Below are positions 1 through 5,499 of a DNA stretch of 7,084 nucleotides, in pieces (the stretch's first letter is position 1; every line of letters starts with the position of its first letter). The notes under the pieces were generated by a model that was not told the DNA's origin, searched no databases, and saw only the letters and a list, made by a program, of their open reading frames with translations. Position numbers and translations under genes: made by a program. This DNA comes from Chloroflexota bacterium. GTDB lineage: Bacteria; Chloroflexota; Dehalococcoidia; Lucifugimonadales; UBA1127. Where the stretch lies: contig JAPPNT010000003.1 in assembly GCA_028873745.1 (NCBI GenBank), positions 1-7,084 on the forward strand, written 5' to 3'.

Positions 1-70
1 GAGTGGGGGCGTGGGAACGACGAGGGTGAGGGCGCAGGAACGACGGGGGGCGCGGGTGCGGGGTTTCTCG

Positions 71-90
71 ATACCGGCTTCCGCCGGTAT
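71..90. repeat. Palindromic intergenic repeat, family A, copy 1
   Basis: Perfect inverted repeat with arms ATACCGGC and GCCGGTAT around a TTCC loop, followed by a G-rich tail. The same layout (xxxCCGGC, a 4-nt loop, GCCGGxxx, then ACG and a G run) recurs at 1332-1349 and 6929-6946, and in reverse at 6537-6566. The stem changes are compensatory between copies, which suggests the hairpin is what is kept. This copy stands alone, without a family B unit next to it. Confidence 0.8.
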
Positions 91-107
91 GACGGGGGTA
101 GGGGCGG

Positions 108-136
108 TTGCGTGTGGGTGGCGCTCATCCTATGCT
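108..136 (+). promoter_or_regulatory. Possible acuC promoter, perhaps giving a leaderless mRNA
   Basis: TTGCGT (108-113) and TATGCT (131-136) are separated by exactly 17 nt. They match the sigma70 consensus at 3 of 6 and 4 of 6 positions. A start 6-8 nt after the -10 box would fall at about 142-144, which is the ATG chosen for acuC. No Shine-Dalgarno sequence precedes that ATG, so the transcript may be leaderless. The hexamers are weak, so this is a moderate inference. Confidence 0.4.
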
Positions 137-143
137 GCGGGCC

Positions 144-1310
144 ATGAGCCTGCCGTCGCCGTCCGAGAACCACGCCGCCGCGTTTGTGTACCATGACCGG
201 CTGACGCGGCATCTGCTGAGCGAGACCCACGTCTTCCGGCCGTACCGGCTTCGGTACACGTATGAGCTGCTGGAGGCGCTGGGGGCGTTCTCGCTGGGGA
301 ACTCGGCGCTGGTGGAGCCGCGGCAGGCGCGGGTGGAGGAGGCGCTGACGTTCCACTCGCCGGCGTACGTGGAGGCGGTGGCGGCGTTGAGCCGGGGCGA
401 GCGGCTGGAGGAGGCGGCGCTGTTCAACTTCGCGGCGGGCGGCATGGGCGACAACCCGGTGTACGCGGGGATGTACGACGCGGCGCTGTGGACGACGGGT
501 GCCTCGTTGACGGCGGCGGAGGAGCTGCTGAGCGGGCGGCGCTCGGTGGCGGTGAACTTCTCGGGAGGGCTGCACCACGCGATGCCGACGCACGCCTCGG
601 GGTTCTGCATCTTCGACGACCCGGTCATCGCGATCAAGCACATGGCGTTGGCGGGGGCGCGCGTGGCGTACGTGGACATCGACTGCCACCACGGCGACGG
701 GGTGCAGATCGGGTTCTTCGACACGGACCAGGTGCTGACGATCTCGCTGCACGAGTCGGGGGAGTTCCTGTTTCCGGGCAGCGGGTTTGTGAACGAGGTG
801 GGCATTGACGCGGGGCGCGGGTTCGCCGTCAACGTGCCGCTGTTCCCGTACACGGACGACGAGACGTACCTGTGGGCGTTTCGCGAGGTGGTGCCGCCGC
901 TGGTGCAGGCGTTCCGGCCGGACGTGCTGGTGACGCAGCTGGGCATCGACACGCATGTGCTGGACCCGATCACGCACATCCGGCTGACGGTGCAGGGGTA
1001 CACGCAGGTAGTGCGGGAGCTGGCGGCGCTCTCGCCGGGGCGGTGGCTGGCGCTAGGCGGCGGCGGGTACGACATCGGCGCGGTGATGCGGGCGTGGACG
1101 CGGGCCTACGGGGTGATGCTGGGGCACGAGTGGCCGGAGTCGGCGCCGGTGGAGTTCGCGGCGCGGTACGGCGTCGAGCGCTTCGACGACGAGGAGCAGG
1201 GGCCGCTGCCGCCCGAGGTGGCGGCACGGGTGCGAGGGTACGCGGAGCAGAGCGTGGCGGCGATCCGGCGGGATGTGTTTCCGGTGCATGGGTTGTCGGC
1301 GGGGGCGTGA
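144..1310 (+). CDS. acuC: AcuC-like histone deacetylase family protein (zinc-dependent deacetylase)
   Basis: Predicted cytoplasmic protein of 388 aa with the arginase/deacetylase fold. The family removes acetyl groups from lysine; Bacillus AcuC (about the same length) reactivates acetyl-CoA synthetase. Visible active-site elements are the HH pair (H144, H145) before GFCIFDD, the DIDCHHGDG motif with zinc ligands D180 and H182, the third zinc ligand D269 in QLGIDTHVLDP, and the transition-state Tyr Y309 in GGGGYDIG. The order and spacing resemble class I enzymes, so it should be active. The N-terminal part (FVYHD, then FRPYRLRYTYELL) and the PVYAGMYDAA segment also read as AcuC. I chose ATG 144; the TTG at 108 and ATG at 132 are possible upstream starts but have no ribosome binding site, and a candidate promoter overlaps them. 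It is convergent with dnaK, and no acetyl-CoA synthetase gene lies nearby. The substrate is therefore unknown; a polyamine or other acetyl-amide is possible. Confidence 0.93.
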   Translation: MSLPSPSENHAAAFVYHDRLTRHLLSETHVFRPYRLRYTYELLEALGAFSLGNSALVEPRQARVEEALTFHSPAYVEAVAALSRGERLEEAALFNFAAGGMGDNPVYAGMYDAALWTTGASLTAAEELLSGRRSVAVNFSGGLHHAMPTHASGFCIFDDPVIAIKHMALAGARVAYVDIDCHHGDGVQIGFFDTDQVLTISLHESGEFLFPGSGFVNEVGIDAGRGFAVNVPLFPYTDDETYLWAFREVVPPLVQAFRPDVLVTQLGIDTHVLDPITHIRLTVQGYTQVVRELAALSPGRWLALGGGGYDIGAVMRAWTRAYGVMLGHEWPESAPVEFAARYGVERFDDEEQGPLPPEVAARVRGYAEQSVAAIRRDVFPVHGLSAGA

Positions 1311-1331
1311 GGGGGTGCCCGTCCCTCTGGA

Positions 1332-1349
1332 TTCCGGCTTTCGCCGGAA
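1332..1349. repeat. Palindromic intergenic repeat, family A, copy 2
   Basis: Arms TTCCGGC and GCCGGAA form a perfect 7-bp stem around TTTC. It lies 21 nt after the acuC stop and 26 nt before a family B unit, the same arrangement as at 6929-6998. It could form an RNA hairpin at the acuC 3' end, but no T run follows, so I do not call it a terminator. Confidence 0.8.
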
Positions 1350-1375
1350 AAACGTGGGGCACCGGGGCGGCGTGG

Positions 1376-1400
1376 TTCGACAGGCTCACCACGAACGGGG
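1376..1400 (+). repeat. Intergenic repeat, family B, copy 1
   Basis: Unit beginning TTCGACAGGCTCA and ending ACGAACGGGG, with TTCG/CGAA inverted ends. It matches the copies at 6216-6243 and 6971-6998 in the same orientation; this one has CC where 6216-6243 has GG in the middle. A partial copy (CTCAGGGCGAACGG) follows at 1408-1421. Sequences of this type are widespread intergenic repeats whose chance translation gives 'VLSLSKG' peptides; no function is visible here. Confidence 0.8.
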
Positions 1401-1502
1401 GCGGCGCCTCAGGGCGAACGGCCCCTAGCGTCCGTCGGGGTCCCCGTGCGGGCGCGGGGGCGGGCTCTCCCGGGGCCGCACCGTGGGGGTGGTCACCGTG
1501 TG

Positions 1503-1525
1503 GGGGCGCCAACTGGGCCCGCCCC
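1503..1525 (-). terminator. Weak terminator-like hairpin after dnaK
   Basis: On the minus strand, arms GGGGCG and CGCCCC enclose an 11-nt loop about 25 nt past the dnaK stop. There is no T run after the stem, so it would be at best an inefficient or factor-assisted terminator. I found no better candidate between dnaK and acuC. Confidence 0.22.
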
Positions 1526-1548
1526 TACGTTGCGTGTTCGGGTGGAGC

Positions 1549-3438
1549 CTAGACCTCGCGGAACTCTCCCTCGACTGTGTCGTCGGGGGTGGCGTCTGGG
1601 GCTTCGGCGTCAGGTGCGCCGTCGGCGGCGCCGGCTTGCTGGTAGACGGCCGAGCCTACGCGCTGGAGGGTGGCGGTCAGGTCGTCGATCATGGTGCGCA
1701 GCTTGGCCGGGTCCTCGGTCTGGGCGGCCTGCTGCAGGGCATCGGCCTTGGTCTGCACCTCAGTCTTGAGGTCCTCGGGGATCTGCTCGCCCTGCTCGCT
1801 GAGCATCTTGTGGGCGCTGTAGGCGAGCTGGCTGGCGCTGTTGCGGAGCTCGGCCTCCTCGCGCTTGCGGGTGTCTTCCTCGGCGTTCTGCTCGGCCTCG
1901 CTCATCATGCGCTGAATCTCGTCGTCGGAGAGGCCGGAGCTCTCCTTGATGACGATCTTCTGCTCGCGGTTGGTGGCCTGATCCTTTGCCGAGACGCTGA
2001 GGATGCCGTTGACGTCGATGTCGAACGTGACCTCGATCTTCGGTATGCCACGGGGGGCGGGCAGGATGCCATCGAGCATGAAGCGGCCGATGGAGCGGTT
2101 GTCGGTCGCCATGGGGCGCTCGCCCTGGAGGACGTGGACCTCAACGCTGCCCTGGTTGTCCGAGGCGGTGGTGAAGACCTCCGACTTGGACGTGGGGATG
2201 GTGGTGTTGCGCTGGATGAGGGCGTGGCGCACACCGCCCTCTGTCTCGATGCCCATGGTGAGCGGGGTGACGTCAAGGAGCAGGATGTCCTGGATGTCGC
2301 CCTTGAGAACGGCGGCCTGGAGCGCGGCGCCGACGGCAACGGCCTCGTCGGGGTTGACGGAGCGGCTGGGCTCCTTGCCGAAGATGGACTTCACGCGCTC
2401 AATGACTGCGGGCATGCGGGTCATGCCGCCGACGAGGATGACCTCGTCGATGTTGGCGGAGGAGACGCTGGCGTCGGTCATGGCCTGCCTGCAGGGGGTG
2501 TCGACGCGGTTGAGGAGCTCCTCCGTCATCTGCTCGAGCTGGGCGCGGGTGACGGTGCGGACGAGGTGCTTGGGCCCGGCGGAGTCGGCGGAGATGAAGG
2601 GGAGGTTGATCTCCGTCTGGGTGACGGAAGAGAGCTCGACCTTGGCCTTCTCCGCGGCCTCCTTGAGGCGCTGGAGGGCCATGCGGTCCGCGCCGAGGTC
2701 GATGCCGGTCTCCTGACGGAACTCGCGGACGAGCCAGTCGACGGTCTTCTGATCGAAGTCGTCGCCGCCGAGGTGGGTGTTGCCGTTGGTGGAGAGCACC
2801 TCGTTGACGCCCTCTCCGATGCGGAGGATGGAGATGTCAAAGGTTCCGCCGCCGAGGTCGAAGACGGCGACGGTGGCCTCGGTGTGCTTGTCCATGCCGT
2901 AGGAGAGGGCGGCGGCCGTCGGCTCGTTGATGATGCGGAGCACCTCGAGGCCGGCGATCTTGCCGGCGTCGGTGGTGGCCTGGCGCTGGGCGTTGTTGAA
3001 GTAGGCTGGGACCGTGATGACGGCCTCGGTGATCTTCTCGCCGAGCTTGGTCTCGGCGTCGAGCTTGATCTTCTGGAGGACCTGGGAGGCGATCTCCGTG
3101 GGCGAGTAGGTCTTGTCGCCCATGACGACGTGGGCGTCGCCGTTGCCGCCGCGCTGGATCTGGTAGGGGAGGAGCTTGACGTCCTCCTGCACGACGGCGT
3201 CGTCCATGGTGCGGCCGATGAGGCGCTTGGCGGAGTAGATGGTGTGCTCCGGGTTGACGACGCTCTGGCGCTTGGCGGCGAGGCCGACGTACCGCTCGCC
3301 GGTCTTGGGGTTGACGGCGACGACGGAGGGCGTCAGGCGCGAGCCCTCGGCGTTCTCCAGGATGATGGGCTGGCCCGCCTCCACGTACGCGGCGACGGAG
3401 TTGGTGGTGCCCAGGTCAATGCCGAGTACCTTAGGCAT
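1549..3438 (-). CDS. dnaK: Chaperone protein DnaK (Hsp70)
   Basis: ATP-dependent cytoplasmic Hsp70 of 629 aa, full length for the family. It binds exposed hydrophobic segments of unfolded proteins, with GrpE as nucleotide exchange factor and a DnaJ as ATPase stimulator. Visible motifs are the phosphate-1 loop GIDLGTTNS (6-14), NEPTAAALSYG (171-181), phosphate-2 FDLGGGTFD (193-201), the adenosine motif VILVGGMTRMP (333-343), and the interdomain linker DILLLDVTPL (384-393). The substrate-binding beta domain runs to about 500. The helical lid follows, then an Ala/Asp/Pro-rich tail ending GEFREV, which resembles the usual acidic tail. The ribosome binding site AAGGAGG lies in the last codons and stop of grpE, and the start is 3 nt after that stop, so translation is probably coupled. 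It is the last gene of hspR-grpE-dnaK; no dnaJ follows, because the next gene (acuC) is convergent. Confidence 0.99.
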   Translation of the reverse strand: MPKVLGIDLGTTNSVAAYVEAGQPIILENAEGSRLTPSVVAVNPKTGERYVGLAAKRQSVVNPEHTIYSAKRLIGRTMDDAVVQEDVKLLPYQIQRGGNGDAHVVMGDKTYSPTEIASQVLQKIKLDAETKLGEKITEAVITVPAYFNNAQRQATTDAGKIAGLEVLRIINEPTAAALSYGMDKHTEATVAVFDLGGGTFDISILRIGEGVNEVLSTNGNTHLGGDDFDQKTVDWLVREFRQETGIDLGADRMALQRLKEAAEKAKVELSSVTQTEINLPFISADSAGPKHLVRTVTRAQLEQMTEELLNRVDTPCRQAMTDASVSSANIDEVILVGGMTRMPAVIERVKSIFGKEPSRSVNPDEAVAVGAALQAAVLKGDIQDILLLDVTPLTMGIETEGGVRHALIQRNTTIPTSKSEVFTTASDNQGSVEVHVLQGERPMATDNRSIGRFMLDGILPAPRGIPKIEVTFDIDVNGILSVSAKDQATNREQKIVIKESSGLSDDEIQRMMSEAEQNAEEDTRKREEAELRNSASQLAYSAHKMLSEQGEQIPEDLKTEVQTKADALQQAAQTEDPAKLRTMIDDLTATLQRVGSAVYQQAGAADGAPDAEAPDATPDDTVEGEFREV

Positions 3439-3441
3439 GGG

Positions 3442-4053
3442 TTACTCCTCCTTACCGGGGTCTGATTCTTGCGGATTTGGCTGGGTCTCGGCGGCGATCT
3501 GGCCCGACTGGACGACCACCTGCGCGGGACGGATGACGCGGCCGTTCATGCGATAGCCCTGGCGGGTGACCTCAAGGATTTCGCCTTCCCGGCGCCCGAT
3601 GACGTCGAACTGGCCGACGACCTCGTGCTCAAAGGGATTGAAGAAGCCGCCCTCGGCCTCAATGCGCTCGAGACCCTCCGCGGCGAAGATGCCGTGGAGC
3701 TTGCGCTCGATGAGTTGGAAGCCCTCAAGCCAGCCGTTCTGCGCCCCGGGCTCCTCGGCGGCGGCGTGAGCGAGGGCACGCTGGAGGTCGTCGAGGACGG
3801 GGAGGACGCGCAGGATGACCTGCGCTCCGGCGCTGCCCGCGAGCTCCTGGCGCTCCTCGTCGGCGCGCTTGCGGTAGTTGATGAGGTCGGCCTGGGCGCG
3901 CTGGGCGAGGGCCTTGAACTGCGCCTTCTCCCGCTCGGCCTCGTCAAGGAGGGACTGGAGGCGCTCCTCCTCGGTGGCCTCGGGGCCGGGCGGCAGGATG
4001 CCCTCGACGGGCGTGTCCTCGCCGTCACGGGCGCTGTGCGTTTGGTCCTGCAT
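3442..4053 (-). CDS. grpE: Nucleotide exchange factor GrpE
   Basis: Co-chaperone of 203 aa that releases ADP from DnaK. It has an acidic, disordered N-terminus (1-30), then a long charged helix of coiled-coil type (about 28-75, with LINYRKRADEERQ). The helical bundle follows (about 76-125, LPVLDDLQRAL). The C-terminal beta domain that contacts DnaK (about 136-182) contains FNPFEHEVV and the family signature GYRMNGRVIRPAQVVV. The start ATG is supported by GAGGAGG 4 nt upstream. The first 29 nt overlap the end of hspR in another frame, and dnaK begins 3 nt after its stop, so the three genes form one translationally coupled unit. Family membership is secure from the C-terminal signature and the neighbours. 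Confidence 0.97.
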   Translation of the reverse strand: MQDQTHSARDGEDTPVEGILPPGPEATEEERLQSLLDEAEREKAQFKALAQRAQADLINYRKRADEERQELAGSAGAQVILRVLPVLDDLQRALAHAAAEEPGAQNGWLEGFQLIERKLHGIFAAEGLERIEAEGGFFNPFEHEVVGQFDVIGRREGEILEVTRQGYRMNGRVIRPAQVVVQSGQIAAETQPNPQESDPGKEE

Positions 4054-4576
4054 CGGTCCTCCTCAAGGAGTCAGGGTGCTCTTGGCTGGCGGCGGGGCCG
4101 GAGTCGCGCTCCGCGTAGTGGAGCATCTCCAGCACGGACTGCACGTGGCCCTCGAGGGCGGCGGCGGCGCCGGTCTCGGCCCGGCCCTCGAGGGCGCGCT
4201 GCATGCCCTGGAGGCGAGCGACCATCTCCAGCGCGAGCTCGACACCGGCGAGGTTCATGCCGCGCTCCTCGACCAGGTACTTGATCATGCGCAGGCGGTT
4301 GAGGTCCTGGTCCGAGTAGTAGCGGACCATGCCCTCGCTGCGGGAGGGGCGAACGAGGCCGAGGCGCTCGTACTTGCGCAGGGTCTGCGGGTGCATGCGG
4401 AGGATGCGCGCCGTCACGCTGATGACGTAAACGCCGAGGGTCTCCACTGGCTGCTCGTCCTCGCGCGGGCCGCGCGTTGGGGCGTCGGCGGGCACGGGGA
4501 GGCGCGACCGGCCTTCGGCATCGGCCGAAAAGACGACCTCCGAGCGTATGTGAATACGGCGCGTGCGTCGCTCCAT
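4025..4576 (-). CDS. hspR: HspR-like MerR-family heat-shock repressor
   Basis: DNA-binding regulator of 183 aa. Residues 49-105 form a MerR-type winged helix-turn-helix: YVISVTARILRMHPQTLRKYERLGLVRPSRS, then MVRYYSDQDLNRLRMIKYL and RGMNLAGVELAL. The YVIS start, the LRKYE/GLV core and the NLAGVE segment are characteristic of HspR, which represses dnaK operons in Actinobacteria and related groups with DnaK as co-repressor. A coiled-coil-prone region (106-150) may dimerise, and the C-terminus is polar. The start at ATG 4576 is set by AAGGGAG 5 nt upstream; the in-frame GTG at 4591 would translate through that ribosome binding site. This start gives an N-terminal extension of about 48 aa before YVIS, longer than I expect for HspR. 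It is the first gene of the operon, is preceded by a near-consensus promoter with a palindrome over the -35 box, and is therefore probably autoregulated. Confidence 0.9.
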   Translation of the reverse strand: MERRTRRIHIRSEVVFSADAEGRSRLPVPADAPTRGPREDEQPVETLGVYVISVTARILRMHPQTLRKYERLGLVRPSRSEGMVRYYSDQDLNRLRMIKYLVEERGMNLAGVELALEMVARLQGMQRALEGRAETGAAAALEGHVQSVLEMLHYAERDSGPAASQEHPDSLRRTDAGPNAQRP

Positions 4577-4596
4577 GCATTCTCCCTTCACATCGA

Positions 4597-4625
4597 ATCA
4601 TAATGCTTGATACGCGGCGTGTCAA
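4597..4625 (-). promoter_or_regulatory. Promoter of the hspR-grpE-dnaK operon
   Basis: On the minus strand, -35 TTGACA (4620-4625, perfect consensus) and -10 TATGAT (4597-4602, 5 of 6) are separated by 17 nt. Transcription would begin near 4590, leaving a short leader with AAGGGAG before ATG 4576. The spacer is the normal 17 bp, not the 19 bp of MerR-activated promoters, which fits repression rather than activation by the MerR-family product. Confidence 0.85.
4607..4625. promoter_or_regulatory. HAIR-like palindromic operator shared by two divergent promoters
   Basis: TTGATACGCGGCGTGTCAA is an inverted repeat centred on 4616, with 8 of 9 base pairs matching. Extended by one base each side (4606-4626), it has the 21-bp frame of the HspR operator HAIR (CTTGAGT-N7-ACTCAAG). 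The TTGA and TCAAG cores are kept, and 9 of the 14 defined positions match when read on the minus strand. Its two arms are the -35 boxes of the opposed promoters, so one bound dimer would block both. HspR binding is inferred from position and similarity. Confidence 0.7.
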
Positions 4626-4635
4626 CAGCTATAAT
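4607..4635 (+). promoter_or_regulatory. Divergent promoter toward the zinc-ribbon gene
   Basis: On the plus strand, -35 TTGATA (4607-4612, 5 of 6) and -10 TATAAT (4630-4635, perfect) are separated by 17 nt. Transcription would begin near 4642 and run into the small zinc-ribbon gene at 4784, with a leader of about 140 nt. It mirrors the hspR promoter exactly about base 4616. Confidence 0.8.
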
Positions 4636-4655
4636 GCTTACAGCCGCAAGATGGG

Positions 4656-4787
4656 ATGAAGGCACTCGCGACGAAATTCGTCCCGGACGGCGGTAACCCG
4701 GCGGGCCGATGGAACGTTATTCATGTACAGAGCGTTACAGTAATTCGTAGAGCGATAGGACGCTCTGAGAAGGGGAGGTCAACATGA
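4656..4787 (+). CDS. Possible 43-aa leader ORF upstream of the zinc-ribbon gene
   Basis: An ATG about 14 nt after the predicted transcription start opens a 43-codon frame (begins MKALATKFVPDGG). Its stop overlaps the zinc-ribbon start as ATGA (4784-4787). The first 19 codons have mostly G or C in the third position, as expected for a gene in this genome; the second half does not. The ribosome binding site is poor. It could be a leader peptide that couples translation, or a chance frame in an untranslated leader. I recognise no domain. Confidence 0.25.
   Translation: MKALATKFVPDGGNPAGRWNVIHVQSVTVIRRAIGRSEKGRST
4728..4767 (+). promoter_or_regulatory. Alternative hairpins just upstream of the zinc-ribbon ribosome binding site
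   Basis: CGCTCTG (4761-4767) can pair with CAGAGCG at 4728-4734 (7 bp), or its first six bases can pair with the nearer AGAGCG at 4749-4754 (6-nt loop ATAGGA). The two pairings exclude each other. The right arm ends 3 nt before the AGGGGAGG ribosome binding site. A translational role is conceivable; the stems are short. Confidence 0.25.
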
Positions 4788-4945
4788 TCTACTTCAAGGC
4801 CTGTCCCAGGTGCAGGGGTGACATCCAGCTTCAGAATGATGGCACCGGCGACGCCCTCCACTGCTTGCAGTGCGGGTACGAGCGCGCCGTTGCTCCTCAT
4901 CTCCTTGCGAAGGCCCGAGAGATGCAGCGCGCAAAGGCGGCCTGA
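4784..4945 (+). CDS. Small zinc-ribbon protein (53 aa), function unknown
   Basis: Protein of 53 aa with two CxxC knuckles, CPRC (7-10) and CLQC (27-30), 16 residues apart: a minimal zinc ribbon. The stretch ACPRCRGDIQLQNDGTGDALHCLQCGYE has the CxxCxG/CxxCG layout of rubredoxin-knuckle proteins. A short basic amphipathic tail follows (HLLAKAREMQRAKAA, 39-53), likely a helix. There is no signal peptide or membrane segment, so it is probably cytoplasmic. It is well supported as a real gene by AGGGGAGG 5 nt before the ATG, a near-consensus promoter upstream and a strong terminator 46 nt downstream. It is divergent from hspR and shares its control palindrome, so it may be heat-shock regulated. I recognise no named family; nucleic-acid or protein binding is the usual role of such ribbons, but this is not shown here. 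Confidence 0.8.
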   Translation: MIYFKACPRCRGDIQLQNDGTGDALHCLQCGYERAVAPHLLAKAREMQRAKAA

Positions 4946-4991
4946 CACAGTGGCTGGACAGGGCTGACAAGCCCACCTGCGGGACGAATCG

Positions 4992-5026
4992 AGGAGGCCC
5001 CCGTCACCGGGGCCTCCTTCGTTTTG
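4992..5026 (+). terminator. Rho-independent terminator of the zinc-ribbon transcript
   Basis: A perfect 10-bp stem, AGGAGGCCCC (4992-5001) with GGGGCCTCCT (5009-5018), has a 7-nt loop and is followed by TTCGTTTTG. On the minus strand the stem is followed by no T run, so it mainly serves plus-strand transcripts, although the convergent DUF309 gene ends only 11 nt beyond it. A second small palindrome (TTCGTT, 4-nt loop, AACGAA) overlaps the T-rich tail. Confidence 0.88.
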
Positions 5027-5036
5027 TAACGAACAA

Positions 5037-5495
5037 TCACTCAGCGGGCGCGTCCGGTAACACGAATTCTTCCATAGAGTTCAAGGCGCGAAACTCCGTC
5101 GCGTCCGTGCTGGCCAGCAGGTCAAGGCGCTCGCGGACCTGGGCCAGCACCTTGCCGGTGTCCAGTGTAGCGAAGGCGGGGGTGAAGGGCTCCAGGTACG
5201 TGGCAGCCTGCTCGAGCTGGCGGCGGGCCGCGGCGAGGTTGCGGCGCTCGATGTGGAGGAGGCCGACGGCGACCTTGATGAGGGCGTAGTGGAAGAGCCT
5301 CAGGGGGTACGGGGCCTCGCGCCAGAGGTCCTCGAGGGACTCGTGGGCGTCCCAGTAGCGGCGGTTGCGGAGGAGCTCGAGGCTAGGGCGGAGGGCATCA
5401 GCGAACGCGAGGTCGCGATTGTCGGCATCGGGAGGGCCGTCGCGCCGGAGACGCTCGAGCCAGAGGGCGTCCTGCTCGGGGCGCGAGAGGGTCAC
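5037..5495 (-). CDS. DUF309 domain-containing protein
   Basis: Protein of 152 aa and unknown biochemical function, all helical in appearance. The DUF309 signature is clear: LLRNRRYWDAHESLEDLWRE (41-60) with the conserved AHExLExxW, followed by FHYALIKVAVGLLHIERRNLAAA (68-90). The start is GTG at 5495, 4 nt after the stop of the upstream oxidoreductase gene. An open frame continues upstream to 5717, but it runs inside that gene and shows no protein-like sequence, so I reject it. No clear ribosome binding site is visible, so translation probably depends on coupling with the upstream gene. A functional link to the oxidoreductase is possible from the tight spacing but is not established. Confidence 0.9.
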   Translation of the reverse strand: MTLSRPEQDALWLERLRRDGPPDADNRDLAFADALRPSLELLRNRRYWDAHESLEDLWREAPYPLRLFHYALIKVAVGLLHIERRNLAAARRQLEQAATYLEPFTPAFATLDTGKVLAQVRERLDLLASTDATEFRALNSMEEFVLPDAPAE

Positions 5496-5499
5496 GGCG

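Noticed and set aside
125..1075. Open frame of 316 codons antisense to acuC
   Set aside because: It is a Ser/Pro/Thr-rich shadow of a clear acuC gene whose active-site motifs are intact on the other strand.
1332..1349. Hairpin after acuC as a rho-independent terminator
   Set aside because: The stem is followed by AAAACG, not by T residues, and the same hairpin recurs away from gene ends, so it is better explained as a repeat.
1483..3465. Open frame of 660 codons on the plus strand, antisense to the whole dnaK gene
   Set aside because: It mirrors dnaK codon by codon, as often happens in GC-rich Hsp70 genes where complementary codons avoid stops. The predicted peptide is low-complexity Gly/Leu/Val/Asp-rich with no domain or good start site.
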